From Aeromonas tecta (GTDB lineage Bacteria > Pseudomonadota > Gammaproteobacteria > Enterobacterales > Aeromonadaceae): 64,000 bases of DNA. The notes under the pieces were generated by a model. That model did no database searches. It saw nothing but the letters and a program-made list of their open reading frames with translations, and was not told the DNA's origin. The stretch covers positions 248,786-312,785 of the forward strand of contig NZ_CDCA01000036.1 in NCBI RefSeq assembly GCF_000820185.1, given 5' to 3'. Shown piece by piece: positions 50,403 through 60,909 of the stretch. The position numbers and the translations under genes are program-made. The stretch's first letter is position 1. The number at the start of each line of letters is the position of its first letter.

Positions 50403-51296
50403 CTACCTCTGCTCGAACACCCCGATGGGGGCCGACACCGTCGGTTTGCCCTGCATGATGGCGATCTCCACCCGCCGATTCATCCGTCGATTCTCCAGGC
50501 TGTTGTTCGGCGCGAGCGGTTGGGAATCCGCCATGCCCTGCACCACCAGACGTCCACCGTCAAAGCCGGGCACCTTGATCATCTGGTGAGCCACCGCCAC
50601 CGCCCGCTGGGATGAGAGCTCCCAGTTGGACTGGAATAGCTCATCCTCGGTGGCCACATCATCGGTGTGGCCGGAGACGGTGATCTCCCCCGGCACATCC
50701 TTGAGCAGCCCCGCGACCTTGCGGATCACCGGCCAGAACTGGGGTTGCAGGAAGGCTGAACCAGCAGGAAACGCTGCTTTTTCTCTGATACGAATGATGA
50801 TCTGCTGACCCAGCGCCTCGATCTCGATGGCCCCGTCCTGGATCTGGGCCTGCAACTGCTCGGCCAGCGACTTCGCCAGGTCGCTGGATTGCTCCTGCGC
50901 TTTCTGGGCCTGGTGGGAGCTGTCGCCGCCGCTCAGGTTGCCGTCCGTATTGTCCTTGCCACCGGCCTGATCCGCCTCCCCTTGCTGGAAATCCAGCTCG
51001 GTCTGGGTCAAGTCGATGGTCTGCTGCATGATGGTATCGATGGGGGTCGGCTCGGGCCGGCCCGGCCTGAACTCCTGGGCGATGACCGAGGTGCCCTTGG
51101 GAATATCTTTCACCTCCAGGATGTTCTGCACCCCGAACGCCTTCTCCATGGATCCCGCTATCTGCTTGAACTTCTGCACATCCATCTCGGCAAACGAGAG
51201 CAGCAGCACGAAGAAGCACATCAGCAGCGACATCAGGTCGGCGAAGGTACCCATGTAGCCCGGCAAACCGGGAGGCGGACACTTGCACTTTGCCAT
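50403..51296 (-). CDS. pomB: Sodium-type flagellar stator protein PomB
   Basis: With PomA it forms the sodium-driven torque generator of polar flagella. It has 297 residues. A cysteine-containing cytoplasmic start (MAKCKCPPPG) leads to one membrane helix with the ion-binding Asp20 (TFADLMSLLM). A flexible Gln-rich linker follows, then an OmpA-like peptidoglycan-binding domain (VSGHTDDVATEDELF, NRRMNRRVEI). It starts 8 bases after the pomA stop. Confidence 0.95.
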   Translation of the reverse strand: MAKCKCPPPGLPGYMGTFADLMSLLMCFFVLLLSFAEMDVQKFKQIAGSMEKAFGVQNILEVKDIPKGTSVIAQEFRPGRPEPTPIDTIMQQTIDLTQTELDFQQGEADQAGGKDNTDGNLSGGDSSHQAQKAQEQSSDLAKSLAEQLQAQIQDGAIEIEALGQQIIIRIREKAAFPAGSAFLQPQFWPVIRKVAGLLKDVPGEITVSGHTDDVATEDELFQSNWELSSQRAVAVAHQMIKVPGFDGGRLVVQGMADSQPLAPNNSLENRRMNRRVEIAIMQGKPTVSAPIGVFEQR

Positions 51297-51304
51297 GGTG
51301 CCTC

Positions 51305-52063
51305 CTATTCCAGCCCGTTATTGCGCTTGGACTGGTGCAGATAGTTCTGCAGCATGGCCTGGATGACGCGGGGGTTCTGGCCGTCCTGAATGCCCATGAT
51401 GGCGTCGAGCACCAGGGTGCGGCTCAGTTGCTCCTCACCGCTGCGCAGCTCCAGCTTGTCGGCGATGGGGATGGCAATCATGTTGGCCTGGATGGCGCCA
51501 TAGAGGGTAGTCAGCAGGGCCACCGCCATGGCCGGGCCGATGGACTTGGGATCGCTCATGTTGGCCAGCATGGCCACCAATCCCACCAGGGTACCAATCA
51601 TCCCCATGGCGGGGCCGAGATCGCCGAGAGAGCGGAACACCTTGATGGCGATGACATGGCGCTCAGAGGTCAGTTCGATGTCTTTTTCCAGCACAGCCCT
51701 CACCACGTCGGCGTCATGGCCATCCACCAGCATGTCGATCCCTTTCTTCATGAAGGTATTGGGGATCTCCGCCGCCTCCAGGGCCAGAAAGCCTCCCTTG
51801 CGCGCCGCATCGGCCAGTTCAACCGCCTTGGCGATCAGATCGTCGAGCTTGTCGCCCTTGTACATGAAGGCCTTACCGGCCACCTTGAACGCCATGAAGA
51901 ACTGACTGAGGTTGAACTTCATCATACAGATGAATAGCGACCCCAAGATGGTGATATAGACGGAGGGCATATCCAGGTACATCCCCATGGGGCCGCCCAA
52001 CGACATACCGTACACCACGACCCCAAACCCCAGCACTATGCCTATCAGACTGCCTAAATCCAC
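51305..52063 (-). CDS. pomA: Sodium-type flagellar stator protein PomA
   Basis: An inner-membrane stator subunit of 252 residues with four membrane helices. The large cytoplasmic loop interacts with the FliG rotor; SDPKSIGPAMAVALLTTLYG belongs to helices 3 and 4. Position next to divergent xseB-ispA-dxs is the same as in Vibrio. The divergent spacer 52064-52297 is AT-richer, but I could not fix either promoter; a TAAGAT lies before xseB and a TATAAA before pomA. Confidence 0.95.
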   Translation of the reverse strand: MDLGSLIGIVLGFGVVVYGMSLGGPMGMYLDMPSVYITILGSLFICMMKFNLSQFFMAFKVAGKAFMYKGDKLDDLIAKAVELADAARKGGFLALEAAEIPNTFMKKGIDMLVDGHDADVVRAVLEKDIELTSERHVIAIKVFRSLGDLGPAMGMIGTLVGLVAMLANMSDPKSIGPAMAVALLTTLYGAIQANMIAIPIADKLELRSGEEQLSRTLVLDAIMGIQDGQNPRVIQAMLQNYLHQSKRNNGLE

Positions 52064-52297
52064 AACCTTGCTCCTGTCACCTAACTTGCCAGCTATTTAT
52101 ACTTTGTTGAATTTTCTGTTATTGCGTCTCGGGCAGCAAGCCCGACACACCGCAATCGCCAGTGGGCAATAGATGGATGCCAGCCGGTGCTTATCGGCCG
52201 CCGCCACGATTGTTTGAGCGCCGCGCGCTTTTCTGCCTCCCCCCTGTGGCCGGTCGATGTTAAGATGAGCCGTTTTTTTCAATCCCCGAGGATGGAC

Positions 52298-52549
52298 ATG
52301 GCCAGTAAAAAAATCGACCGTCTGAGTTTTGATGCCACGTTGGAAGAGCTGGAAACCATAGTGCATCAGCTTGAACAGGGCTCGCTCCCCCTCGAGGAGG
52401 CACTCAAACAGTTTGAACAGGGTATCCATCTGGTTCGCGCCGGCCAGCAGAAGCTGGAGCAGGCCGAACAAAAGATCCAGATCCTGTTGACCCAGGCCGA
52501 TGGCAGCGAACAAGCGGTGCCCTTTCGGCCAGAGCAAGGAGAGCAGTGA
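52298..52549 (+). CDS. xseB: Exonuclease VII small subunit
   Basis: A helical subunit that assembles with XseA to degrade single-stranded DNA. It has 83 residues from the ATG at 52298 (GAGGA five bases upstream). The core LEELETIVHQLEQGSLPLEEAL is diagnostic. It is adjacent to ispA, as in E. coli. Confidence 0.95.
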   Translation: MASKKIDRLSFDATLEELETIVHQLEQGSLPLEEALKQFEQGIHLVRAGQQKLEQAEQKIQILLTQADGSEQAVPFRPEQGEQ

Positions 52550-53440
52550 GTGACCCTGGACGATTTCTCCCGCCTGCATCGACGCCGTATCGACGACTGT
52601 CTCTCGGCGCAGCTTGAGGCCTTGCCCGCCATGGCACCCCGCCTGCGGGACGCCATGAAATACGGACTGTTGCTCGGTGGTAAACGGGTACGCCCCTTCC
52701 TGGTCTACGCCGTCGGCGAGATGCTGGGGGTACAAAGCGACTATCTCGACGGGCCGGCGGCCGCGGTGGAGTGCATTCACGCCTACTCCCTGCTGCACGA
52801 CGATCTGCCCGCCATGGACAACGACGACCTGCGTCGCGGCCAACCGACCGTGCACAAGGCGTTCGATGAAGGCACCGCCATCCTGGCGGGGGATGCCTTG
52901 CAGACTCTGGCATTCTCGATCCTGGCCGACCATCCCCTCCCCCAGGAGTTGATGGCGAACCGGGTGAAGATGCTGAGCACCCTGGCTCGCGCCTCGGGAT
53001 ACCTCGGCATGTGCGGCGGTCAGGCGCTGGATCTGGAGGCCGAGAGCCGCCAAATCAGCCTCGCCGAGCTGGAACAGGTCCATCGCCACAAGACGGGAGC
53101 GCTTATCGAGTGCGCCGTCACCCTGGGCGCCCTGTGCAAGGCGGATGTGGAGGCCGATACCCTGGCCGCCCTGCAAACCTATGCCGCCGCCATTGGGCTG
53201 GCCTTCCAGGTGCAAGACGACATTCTCGACATCACCGGCGATACCGCGACCCTCGGCAAGCCGCAAGGCTCGGATCTGGCGCTGGAGAAGAGCACCTATC
53301 CGGCCCTGCTCGGGCTCGACAATGCCCGTGAGCTGGCTCGCGAACTGCATGACAAGGCCTTAACAGCACTGCAATCCTTGCCCTACAATACCGACATTCT
53401 GGAAGCGTTTGCCGATTACATCATCGAGCGAACCCACTAA
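52550..53440 (+). CDS. ispA: Farnesyl diphosphate synthase
   Basis: Condenses isopentenyl diphosphate with dimethylallyl and then geranyl diphosphate to make farnesyl diphosphate. It has 296 residues from a GTG at 52550, with AAGGAG eight bases upstream. The two aspartate-rich motifs are DDLPAMDNDD and QVQDDILDITGD. It directly abuts the xseB stop and precedes dxs. Confidence 0.96.
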   Translation: MTLDDFSRLHRRRIDDCLSAQLEALPAMAPRLRDAMKYGLLLGGKRVRPFLVYAVGEMLGVQSDYLDGPAAAVECIHAYSLLHDDLPAMDNDDLRRGQPTVHKAFDEGTAILAGDALQTLAFSILADHPLPQELMANRVKMLSTLARASGYLGMCGGQALDLEAESRQISLAELEQVHRHKTGALIECAVTLGALCKADVEADTLAALQTYAAAIGLAFQVQDDILDITGDTATLGKPQGSDLALEKSTYPALLGLDNARELARELHDKALTALQSLPYNTDILEAFADYIIERTH

Positions 53441-53461
53441 ACGCTGGATAACAGTAACAAT

Positions 53462-55327
53462 ATGAGCGTTGATATAACCGATTTCCCCAACCTGGCCCTC
53501 GCGGACACGCCGGTCGAGTTGCGATCTCTGCCCAAAGAGCGGCTGCCCGTGCTGTGCAACGAGTTGCGCGAGTACCTGCTGCGCTCGGTGAGCCGCTCCA
53601 GCGGCCACTTCGCCTCGGGCCTTGGCACCGTCGAGCTGACGGTCGCCCTGCACTATGTCTACAACACCCCGTTCGATCGGCTGGTGTGGGACGTGGGCCA
53701 TCAGGCCTATCCCCACAAGATCCTGACCGGTCGGCGCGAGCGCATTCACACCATCCGCCAGAAAGATGGTCTGCACCCCTTCCCCTGGCGTGACGAGAGC
53801 GAATATGACGTGCTCTCCGTCGGCCACTCCAGCACCTCCATCGGCGCTGCGCTCGGCATGGCCGTCGCCGCTGAGAGCGAAGGGCTGGGGCGCAAGGTCG
53901 TTGCCGTCATCGGCGATGGCGCCATCACCGCAGGCATGGCATTCGAGGCCCTCAATCACGCCGGCGATGTCCACAAGGACATGTTGGTGGTGCTCAATGA
54001 CAACGAGATGTCCATCTCCGAAAATGTCGGCGCCCTGAACAACCATTTGGCCCGACTGATGTCCGGCAAGCTCTACACCACCATCCGCGAAGGCGGCAAG
54101 AAGGTGCTGGCGGGTCTACCGCCGGTCAAGGAGCTGGCCAAGCGGGCGGAGGAACATCTCAAGGGCATGGTGGTGCCTGGCACCCTGTTCGAGGAGTTCG
54201 GCTTCAACTACATAGGCCCCATCGACGGCCATGACATCCATGCTCTGGTCGAGACCCTGCGCAACATGCGCAACCTCAAGGGCCCCCAGCTGCTGCACGT
54301 CAAGACCAAGAAGGGCAAAGGCTACGAGCCCGCCGAGAAGGATCCCATCGGTTATCACGCAGTGCCCAAGTTCAATCCGGACGACTGCACCTTGCCCAAG
54401 AGCGCCGGTGGTAAACCGACCTTCTCCGCCATCTTCGGCCAGTGGCTGTGCGACATGGCGGCGAAAGACGAGAAACTGGTCGGCATCACCCCCGCCATGC
54501 GCGAGGGCTCTGGCCTGGTCAAGTTCAGCCAGCAATACCCGGATCGCTACTTCGATGTGGCCATCGCCGAACAACACGCGGTGACCTTCGCCGCCGGGCT
54601 CGCCATCGCCGGCCAGAAGCCGGTAGTCGCCATCTATTCCAGCTTCCTGCAGCGCGCCTACGATCAGCTGATCCACGACGTGGCGCTGCAAGGGCTGCCG
54701 GTGCTGTTTGCCATCGACCGGGCCGGTCTGGTGGGGGCCGATGGCCCCACTCACCAGGGAGCCTTCGATATCAGCTTTCTGCGCACCGTGCCGAACATGG
54801 TGGTGATGACGCCGTCCGATGAAAACGAGTGCCGCCAGATGCTCTACACCGGCTACCAGCACAACGGACCGGCTGCGGTTCGCTACCCTCGCGGCAGCGG
54901 CTGTGGCACCGAGATACTGAGCGAGATGACTGCACTGACGCTCGGCAAGGGGCGAATCGTACGTGAAGGCAAGGGCACCGCCATCTTGGCATTTGGCACC
55001 CTGCTGCATCAGGCCAAGGCCGCCGCCGAGGCGCTGGACGCCACCCTGGTGGACATGCGCTTCGTCAAACCCATGGACGAGGCGCTGGTGCTCTCCTTGG
55101 CCGCCACCCACGATCAGTTTGTCACCCTTGAGGACAACGCCATCATGGGCGGCGCCGGCTCCGCGGTGAACGAGCTGCTGATGCGTAGCAAGCTGTGCAA
55201 GCCGGTGTTGAATCTCGGCTTGCCCGACCGCTTTATCGAACAGGGTACCCAGGACGAGATCTACGCCGTGCTGGGGCTCGATGGTGCCGGTATCCTCGCC
55301 AGCATCCAGGCCTGGCAACAAGCCTGA
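53462..55327 (+). CDS. dxs: 1-Deoxy-D-xylulose-5-phosphate synthase
   Basis: Thiamine-diphosphate enzyme that joins pyruvate and glyceraldehyde 3-phosphate, the entry step of the MEP isoprenoid pathway. It has 621 residues (E. coli 620). The ThDP motif runs [18 protein letters not shown] to NDNEMSIS, and the transketolase motif is [15 protein letters not shown]. It ends the xseB-ispA-dxs operon at a strong terminator. Confidence 0.98.
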   Translation: MSVDITDFPNLALADTPVELRSLPKERLPVLCNELREYLLRSVSRSSGHFASGLGTVELTVALHYVYNTPFDRLVWDVGHQAYPHKILTGRRERIHTIRQKDGLHPFPWRDESEYDVLSVGHSSTSIGAALGMAVAAESEGLGRKVVAVIGDGAITAGMAFEALNHAGDVHKDMLVVLNDNEMSISENVGALNNHLARLMSGKLYTTIREGGKKVLAGLPPVKELAKRAEEHLKGMVVPGTLFEEFGFNYIGPIDGHDIHALVETLRNMRNLKGPQLLHVKTKKGKGYEPAEKDPIGYHAVPKFNPDDCTLPKSAGGKPTFSAIFGQWLCDMAAKDEKLVGITPAMREGSGLVKFSQQYPDRYFDVAIAEQHAVTFAAGLAIAGQKPVVAIYSSFLQRAYDQLIHDVALQGLPVLFAIDRAGLVGADGPTHQGAFDISFLRTVPNMVVMTPSDENECRQMLYTGYQHNGPAAVRYPRGSGCGTEILSEMTALTLGKGRIVREGKGTAILAFGTLLHQAKAAAEALDATLVDMRFVKPMDEALVLSLAATHDQFVTLEDNAIMGGAGSAVNELLMRSKLCKPVLNLGLPDRFIEQGTQDEIYAVLGLDGAGILASIQAWQQA

Positions 55328-55347
55328 CGCAATGTCTGCGAGAAATG

Positions 55348-55380
55348 AAAAAGGGCGCCTTATGGCGCCCTTTTTGTTAT
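55348..55380 (+). terminator. Intrinsic terminator after dxs
   Basis: AAAAAGGGCGCC and GGCGCCCTTTTT flank a TTAT loop. It lies 20 bases after the dxs stop. Confidence 0.9.
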
Positions 55381-55450
55381 TCACTGTACCAAGCCAAACC
55401 TGTTCACAAACTGTCGCGAGAAGGCCGTCAACAAGGTGAAGAGCAGCGCA

Positions 55451-55484
55451 GGAACCGGAGCGTATAAACATACGTGAGGATTCC
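55451..55484. other. Imperfect hairpin with GGA motifs in spacer
   Basis: In the 211-base spacer between dxs and the ABC operon, GGAA/TTCC and CGTAT/ATACG form a two-level hairpin with exposed GGAG and GAGG. The function is unknown. It could be a member of a dispersed intergenic repeat family, which I cannot test here. No gene is seen in this spacer. Confidence 0.35.
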
Positions 55485-55538
55485 GAGCAGCACATGAGCC
55501 TTGATCACGGCCTCGCAGCAAGTTAGTGGATAGGTTTA

Positions 55539-56480
55539 TCAGCCTTTGTAGATCTTGGGATTAAACACATCCCGCAGCCAGTCGCCGAGCAGGTTGATCA
55601 CCAGCACCAGCACCACCAGACAGATCCCCGGGAAGGCGGTGATCCACCAGGAGCCGGAGAAGATGTAGTTGAAGCCCACGCTGATGAGGGAACCCAGCGA
55701 CGGCTGATCTACCGGCATGCCGAGCCCCAGGAAGGAGAGCGCGGCCTCACTCATGATGGCGTTCGCCACCTGCACGGTGGAGATGACCAGGATGGGCGAC
55801 AGGCAGTTTGGCAAGATGTGGCGGAACATGATGCGCGGGGCACGGAACCCCATCACCTGCGCCGCTTCCACATACTCCTTCTTCTTCTCGGCCAATACCG
55901 AGGCGCGCACGGTACGAGCGTACTGCGGCCATTCGGCGATGCCGATGATCACCACCAGCATGACGATGGCGAACTCGGAGTAGAGATCGGAGCCAAAACT
56001 TGCCTGGAAGATGGCGGAGATGATGATCGCCACCATCATGGTGGAGAACGACAGCTGCACGTCGGCAAAGCGCATCAGCAGGTTGTCGATGCGGCCACCG
56101 AAGTAACCGGCAATCAGCCCGATGACGATGCCGAGCGCCAGCTGCAGACCCACCGCGAACAGACCTATGGTCAGCGAGATGCGGGCACCGTAAAGAATGG
56201 TGCTCCAGATGTCGCGGCCCTGGTTGTCGGTACCGAGCCAGAAGCGGGACTCACCGCCCTCCAGCCAAGAGGGCGGCAACTCGGCGTCCATCAGATCGAA
56301 GCTGGTCTGGTCGTAGACGTTATGCGGCGCAATCCAGGGCGACAGCAGCGCGGCCAGCACGAATACCATGAACACGGCAAAGCTGAACATGGCCACTTTA
56401 TCGCGCAGGAAATAGTAGACGATGTCCGAATTTTTGAATCGGGCCCAACGGCTTGGGCTTGCAGTTACTGCATTACTCAT
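55539..56480 (-). CDS. Peptide-type ABC importer permease, DppC/OppC family
   Basis: An inner-membrane permease of 313 residues. It has an N-terminal OppC-type segment, six predicted membrane helices and the EAA loop (EYVEAAQVMGFRAPRIMFRHILPN) that contacts the ATPase. It starts four bases after the partner permease stop. It is the last gene of a four-gene minus-strand operon. The substrate is a peptide or similar solute, not resolvable from sequence. Confidence 0.9.
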   Translation of the reverse strand: MSNAVTASPSRWARFKNSDIVYYFLRDKVAMFSFAVFMVFVLAALLSPWIAPHNVYDQTSFDLMDAELPPSWLEGGESRFWLGTDNQGRDIWSTILYGARISLTIGLFAVGLQLALGIVIGLIAGYFGGRIDNLLMRFADVQLSFSTMMVAIIISAIFQASFGSDLYSEFAIVMLVVIIGIAEWPQYARTVRASVLAEKKKEYVEAAQVMGFRAPRIMFRHILPNCLSPILVISTVQVANAIMSEAALSFLGLGMPVDQPSLGSLISVGFNYIFSGSWWITAFPGICLVVLVLVINLLGDWLRDVFNPKIYKG

Positions 56481-56484
56481 GTGC

Positions 56485-57459
56485 TTACCCCTTGGCGGTC
56501 AAATTGACGGTCGGGTTGATGAACCCGTAGAGCAGGTCGACCAGGGTATTGGTCACCACGAAGATCAGGCCGACGAAGATGACGTAGGCGGTGATCAGCG
56601 GGGTATCGACCCGGTGGATCGCCTCGAGGAACAGGAAGCCGGTCCCCGGCCACTGGAACACGCTCTCGGTCAGTATGGTGTAAGCCACCATGGTGCCGAT
56701 CTGCACGCCGCCGACGGTGATCACCGGCAGCATGGTGTTCTTCAGCGCATGGCTGTAGTAGACCTTGTTGTTGTCCAGCCCCTTGGCGCGAGCAAACTTG
56801 ACGTACTCGGAGGAGAGCTGCTCCAGCATCTCGGAGCGCACCAGCCGGATGAACAGCGGCAACATGATGGAGGAGAGCGAGACCGCGGGCAGGATCAAGT
56901 GCTTGATGCCATCCCAGGTAAAGAAGCCCGACTCCCAACCCAGCAGGTTACGAGTCTCGCCACGGCCATAGGCCGGCAGCCAGCCGAGCTGGATGGAGAA
57001 GAGGTACATCAGCATGATCGCCGTCAGGAAGACCGGGATCGAGATGCCGATGCTGCTCACCGCCATGATGAGTTTGGTCAGCACACTGCGTGGTCGGATC
57101 GCCGAGTAAACCCCCAGCGGAATGGAGACGACGACGATGATCAGCGCAGCGGCAAAGACCAGCTCAAGGGTAGCCACCAGCTTGTCGAGGATGACCTCGA
57201 GAGCGGGTCGCTTGAAGAAGTAGGAGGTGCCCAGATCGCCTTGCACCGCGTTTTGCAGGAAGCGACTGTATTTCACCAAAAAGGGATCGTTAAGGCCCAT
57301 CTTTTCGCGCAACTCATGGCGCACGGACTCGGAGACGGATTGTCCCACCAGCTCGCGCAGCGGATCCCCCAGGTTGTCCTGGATGGAGAAGGCGACCAGG
57401 CTGATGACGAACATCACTATCACGGCCTGATAGAACCGTTTCAGCAGGAATGTAAACAT
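56485..57459 (-). CDS. Peptide-type ABC importer permease, DppB/OppB family
   Basis: An inner-membrane permease of 324 residues from the ATG at 57459 (MFTFLLKRFYQAVIVMFVIS). The OppB-type N-terminus, six helices and the EAA loop (EYVKFARAKGLDNNKVYYSHALKN) are present. It lies downstream of the binding-protein gene after a strong hairpin, and directly upstream of the second permease. Confidence 0.9.
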   Translation of the reverse strand: MFTFLLKRFYQAVIVMFVISLVAFSIQDNLGDPLRELVGQSVSESVRHELREKMGLNDPFLVKYSRFLQNAVQGDLGTSYFFKRPALEVILDKLVATLELVFAAALIIVVVSIPLGVYSAIRPRSVLTKLIMAVSSIGISIPVFLTAIMLMYLFSIQLGWLPAYGRGETRNLLGWESGFFTWDGIKHLILPAVSLSSIMLPLFIRLVRSEMLEQLSSEYVKFARAKGLDNNKVYYSHALKNTMLPVITVGGVQIGTMVAYTILTESVFQWPGTGFLFLEAIHRVDTPLITAYVIFVGLIFVVTNTLVDLLYGFINPTVNLTAKG

Positions 57460-57505
57460 GCTTGTCCTTCTACGTGGCCTGTGTCGTGGCACAGGCTTCT
57501 GGTAA

Positions 57506-57535
57506 TGGCGGGGGCGCCAATGGCTGCCCCCGCCA
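57506..57535 (-). terminator. Intercistronic hairpin after the binding-protein gene
   Basis: TGGCGGGGGC and GCCCCCGCCA form a 10-bp stem around a 10-base loop. It has no T tract. Hairpins like this often protect binding-protein mRNA and lower permease expression. Confidence 0.6.
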
Positions 57536-57556
57536 GGTCCTTCTTTACGACTCTAC

Positions 57557-59113
57557 TTACTTGTTGACCACCAGGTCACCCAGATAAGGGAAGTTCATCA
57601 CGTTGACCACCGGCTTGATGTCGACGTTCTTCTTGGCGCCATAGGCCAGGTCTTCCCAGTGCAACGGCACGTAGGCAGCGTCGTCGATCAGCATGGCTTC
57701 CACCTTCTGCAAGATGGCGGCGCGTTTGGCCGGATCGGTCTCGGTGTTGGCGTCCATCACCATCTTGTCAGCTTCTGCGTTGGCATAACCGCCGCAGTTG
57801 TACTGACCCATGCCGGTCTTGGCATCCTTGGTGAAGGTCAGGAACTCGAAGAAGTTCGCACTGTCTTCGGTATCCGCATGCCAGCCGATCAGCTGCAGGT
57901 CGGCGGCGCACTTGTCAAACTCGGGCCAGTACTGGGCCACCGGCATGGTCTTCAGATCCACCTTGATGTTGATCTTGGACAGCATGGCGGAGACGGCCTG
58001 GGCAATCTTGACGTCGTTGACGTAGCGGGCAGCCGGGGAGATGAAGCTCACTTTGAAGCCCTTCTCGTAACCGGCTTCCTTCATCAGCTCCTTGGCCTTG
58101 GCCAGATCATACTGGGGCTTGAGCGCCTCGTTATGACCGGCATAGCCTTTCGGGCTCAGCTGGCCGGCCGGGGTGCCGAAGCCTTTGTTGATCTTGTCGA
58201 CGATACCCACTTCGTTGATGGCCAGGTTGATCGCCTGACGCACGCGCTTGTCTTTCAGCGCCGGGTTGGTGTTCTGGTTCAGCTCGATGATGATGGCACG
58301 GGTACCGGACAGGGTGACCAGCTGGGAATCCTTGCCGTTCTTCACGCGCTCCAGATCGTTCGGGGCAACCGGGTAGATCATGTCCACGTCCCCACCCAGC
58401 AGGGCGGCTACGCGGGTGGCATCTTCCTTGATCGGTACCACGGTCAGGTTCTGGACGTTGCCCTTGGAAGCCTTGTCCCAGTAGTTGGCGTTGCGAACGT
58501 ACTCGAGCTTGACGCCCTGCTCGCGGAACTTGACGCTGAACGGACCGGTACCGGAGACGTGGGTGGAAGCGTAGGAGCTGCCGTTCTTGACGATCTCGGC
58601 CTTGTCTTTGCCCGCTTCATCCTTGCCGGTATAGAACTTGGAGTCCATCGGGAAGATGTAGGTGACGGTCTGCAGCACCAGCGGGAACGGCTTGGCGGTG
58701 ATCAGGTCCACGGTCAGGTCATCGACCTTCTTCACTTCGGCGATCGGGTCGAAGATGGCCTTGAAGTCCGGGGAGGCTTTCAGGCGGTTGACGGTCCATA
58801 CCACGTCATCGGCGGTGAAGTCGTTGCCGGAGTGGAACTTGACGCCCTTGCGCAGGTGGAAACGCACGGTCTTGTCGTCAATACGCTCAAATTTCTCGGC
58901 CAGACGCGGCTCGAACTGCAGATCCTGGGTGTAACGCATCAGCGGATCGAACACCAGGTGAGACATCTCCAGGGTCTGACCGGAGAGCTGCTCCTGCGGA
59001 TCCAGCGAGGTGGCGTCGGAGGCGACGGCCACGGTAATGTTGGCGGCAGAGACGTTAAACGCGAGACCAGCGGCGAACAGCGCCATGGCAATCTTGGATA
59101 ATCCTTTCTTCAT
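57557..59113 (-). CDS. Periplasmic peptide-binding protein of ABC importer
   Basis: A solute-binding protein of 518 residues in the DppA/OppA (SBP family 5) class. The signal peptide is MKKGLSKIAMALFAAGLAFNVSAA. Family features are RFHLRKGVKFHSGNDFTADDVVWTV and FSVKFREQG, with the Cys pair FDKC and YNCGG. The ligand is probably a peptide or a similar small molecule. It is second in the operon, after the fused ATPase. Confidence 0.92.
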   Translation of the reverse strand: MKKGLSKIAMALFAAGLAFNVSAANITVAVASDATSLDPQEQLSGQTLEMSHLVFDPLMRYTQDLQFEPRLAEKFERIDDKTVRFHLRKGVKFHSGNDFTADDVVWTVNRLKASPDFKAIFDPIAEVKKVDDLTVDLITAKPFPLVLQTVTYIFPMDSKFYTGKDEAGKDKAEIVKNGSSYASTHVSGTGPFSVKFREQGVKLEYVRNANYWDKASKGNVQNLTVVPIKEDATRVAALLGGDVDMIYPVAPNDLERVKNGKDSQLVTLSGTRAIIIELNQNTNPALKDKRVRQAINLAINEVGIVDKINKGFGTPAGQLSPKGYAGHNEALKPQYDLAKAKELMKEAGYEKGFKVSFISPAARYVNDVKIAQAVSAMLSKINIKVDLKTMPVAQYWPEFDKCAADLQLIGWHADTEDSANFFEFLTFTKDAKTGMGQYNCGGYANAEADKMVMDANTETDPAKRAAILQKVEAMLIDDAAYVPLHWEDLAYGAKKNVDIKPVVNVMNFPYLGDLVVNK

Positions 59114-59184
59114 GTCTTTCTCCATGCTTTTGGCTTTTTATTGACACTTTTTATCGACAAACAGACCGGCGAGCCGGCGCTTTC

Positions 59185-60909
59185 CTAGCTTGCGATTTCC
59201 AGCCCCTCGCGGGACATACCCTTAAATTCCGGCATCAGCGAGATCAGCTTGCGGCTGTACTCATGTTCGGCATTGGTAAACAATTTTTCTGTTTCTGCCA
59301 CTTCTACCAGATGACCGTGCTGCATAACGCCGATGCGGTCGCACATCTGACGGATGACCGGCAGGTCATGACTGATAAACAGCATGGTGAGCCCAAGCTC
59401 CTGCTGCAAATCTTTGAGCAGGTTGAGGATCTGGGCCTGCACCGACACATCCAGCGCCGAGGTGGGCTCGTCGCAGATGAGGAAACGTGGCCGGGTCGCC
59501 AGGGCGCGGGCAATGGAGATGCGCTGGCGCTGACCGCCGGAGAACTCGTGGGGGTACTTGACCCCGGCGCCGCGGCCGAGACCAACGTGATCCAGCAGAT
59601 CGCTGACGATGCTCTCGATCTGGCTCTCGCTGCCCGCCAGCTTATGGAAGCGGATCGGCTCGGAGATGATGTCACGCACCTTCATGCGCGGGTTCATCGA
59701 GGAATAAGGGTTCTGGAACACCATCTGCATCTGGCGGCGCAGCGGGCGACGCTCGTGCTCCCCTTTGAGGGCGGTCAGATCGATCCCCTCGAACACGATT
59801 TTGCCGGTGTCGGGCGGATAGAGGCCGGTGATGGCGCGGGCGATGGTGGATTTGCCGGAGCCCGACTCCCCCACCAGACCGAAGGTCTCACCCTCGAAGA
59901 TCTCGAAGCTGATGTTGTTGCAGGCGCGCACGTACTGGCGGCGGCTCGGGAACAGGGAATCCTTGGTGACGAACCGCAGATCCACGTTCTCCACCCGCAG
60001 CAAGGCGCCCTCATAGGAGCGCTCGTCCTGACTCTGGCCGAGCCAGTGGGTCTTGAGATCGATGCTGAGATCCGGTGCACTGGCATCTTCGATGTAAGAG
60101 ACCAGCGGGAAACGCACCAGCTTGACGTCGGAGCGCGGCACCGCCGAGATGAGGCTGCGGGTATAAGGATGACTGGGGCGACCCAGCACCTGTTCGGTGG
60201 TGCCGAACTCCACCAGATCGCCGCGATACATGACCGCCACCTTGTCGGTGATGTTGGAGACCACGCCCATGTCGTGGGTCACCAGCATACAGCCCACCTG
60301 ACGCTCCTTGCACAGGTTGCGGATGAGCTGCAGGATCTGGTCCTGGATGGAAACGTCCAGCGCCGTGGTCGGCTCATCGGCGATGATGAGCTCGGGATCC
60401 CCCGACAGGGCGATGGCGATGACGACCCGCTGGCGCATGCCACCGGAGAATTGATGAGGGTACTGCTTGATGCGGATTTCCGGCTGCGGAATGCCGACCG
60501 CGCCCATCAGCTCGAGCGCCTTGGCAAAGGCGGCCTCGCGATTGAGACTGGTATTGGCCAGGATGGTCTCCACCAACTGCCGTTCAACGGTGAACAGCGG
60601 ATTGAGGGAGGTCATGGGATCCTGGAAGATGAAGCCGATACGGGAGCCGCGGATGGCCCGCATCTCGTTCTGGCTCTTGCCGGAGATGAGCTCGCCATTG
60701 AGGTAGATATCCCCTCGGGCGATGCGGCCCGGCGGGCTCAACAGATCGATGACGGCATTGCCGATGGTGGACTTGCCGGCACCTGATTCGCCGACCACTC
60801 CGACGATCTCTCCTTTTTCGACAGAGAAAGAGAGATCCTTCACCGCGGCCAGTACCCCATAGCGGGAGGGATACTCGATCCGCAAGTTTTTCACTTCGAG
60901 CAAGGACAT
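59185..60909 (-). CDS. Fused double ABC ATPase for peptide import
   Basis: A 574-residue protein holding both ATPase domains of a peptide importer, similar in layout to GsiA rather than separate DppD and DppF. Domain 1 has GESGAGKS and FSGGMRQR; domain 2 has GESGSGKS and FSGGQRQR. Each has its Walker B ([19 protein letters not shown]) and an oligopeptide C-terminal extension. The ATG at 60909 follows AGAGG. It is the first gene of the operon. A 13-base tandem repeat lies between it and the binding-protein gene. Confidence 0.92.
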   Translation of the reverse strand: MSLLEVKNLRIEYPSRYGVLAAVKDLSFSVEKGEIVGVVGESGAGKSTIGNAVIDLLSPPGRIARGDIYLNGELISGKSQNEMRAIRGSRIGFIFQDPMTSLNPLFTVERQLVETILANTSLNREAAFAKALELMGAVGIPQPEIRIKQYPHQFSGGMRQRVVIAIALSGDPELIIADEPTTALDVSIQDQILQLIRNLCKERQVGCMLVTHDMGVVSNITDKVAVMYRGDLVEFGTTEQVLGRPSHPYTRSLISAVPRSDVKLVRFPLVSYIEDASAPDLSIDLKTHWLGQSQDERSYEGALLRVENVDLRFVTKDSLFPSRRQYVRACNNISFEIFEGETFGLVGESGSGKSTIARAITGLYPPDTGKIVFEGIDLTALKGEHERRPLRRQMQMVFQNPYSSMNPRMKVRDIISEPIRFHKLAGSESQIESIVSDLLDHVGLGRGAGVKYPHEFSGGQRQRISIARALATRPRFLICDEPTSALDVSVQAQILNLLKDLQQELGLTMLFISHDLPVIRQMCDRIGVMQHGHLVEVAETEKLFTNAEHEYSRKLISLMPEFKGMSREGLEIAS

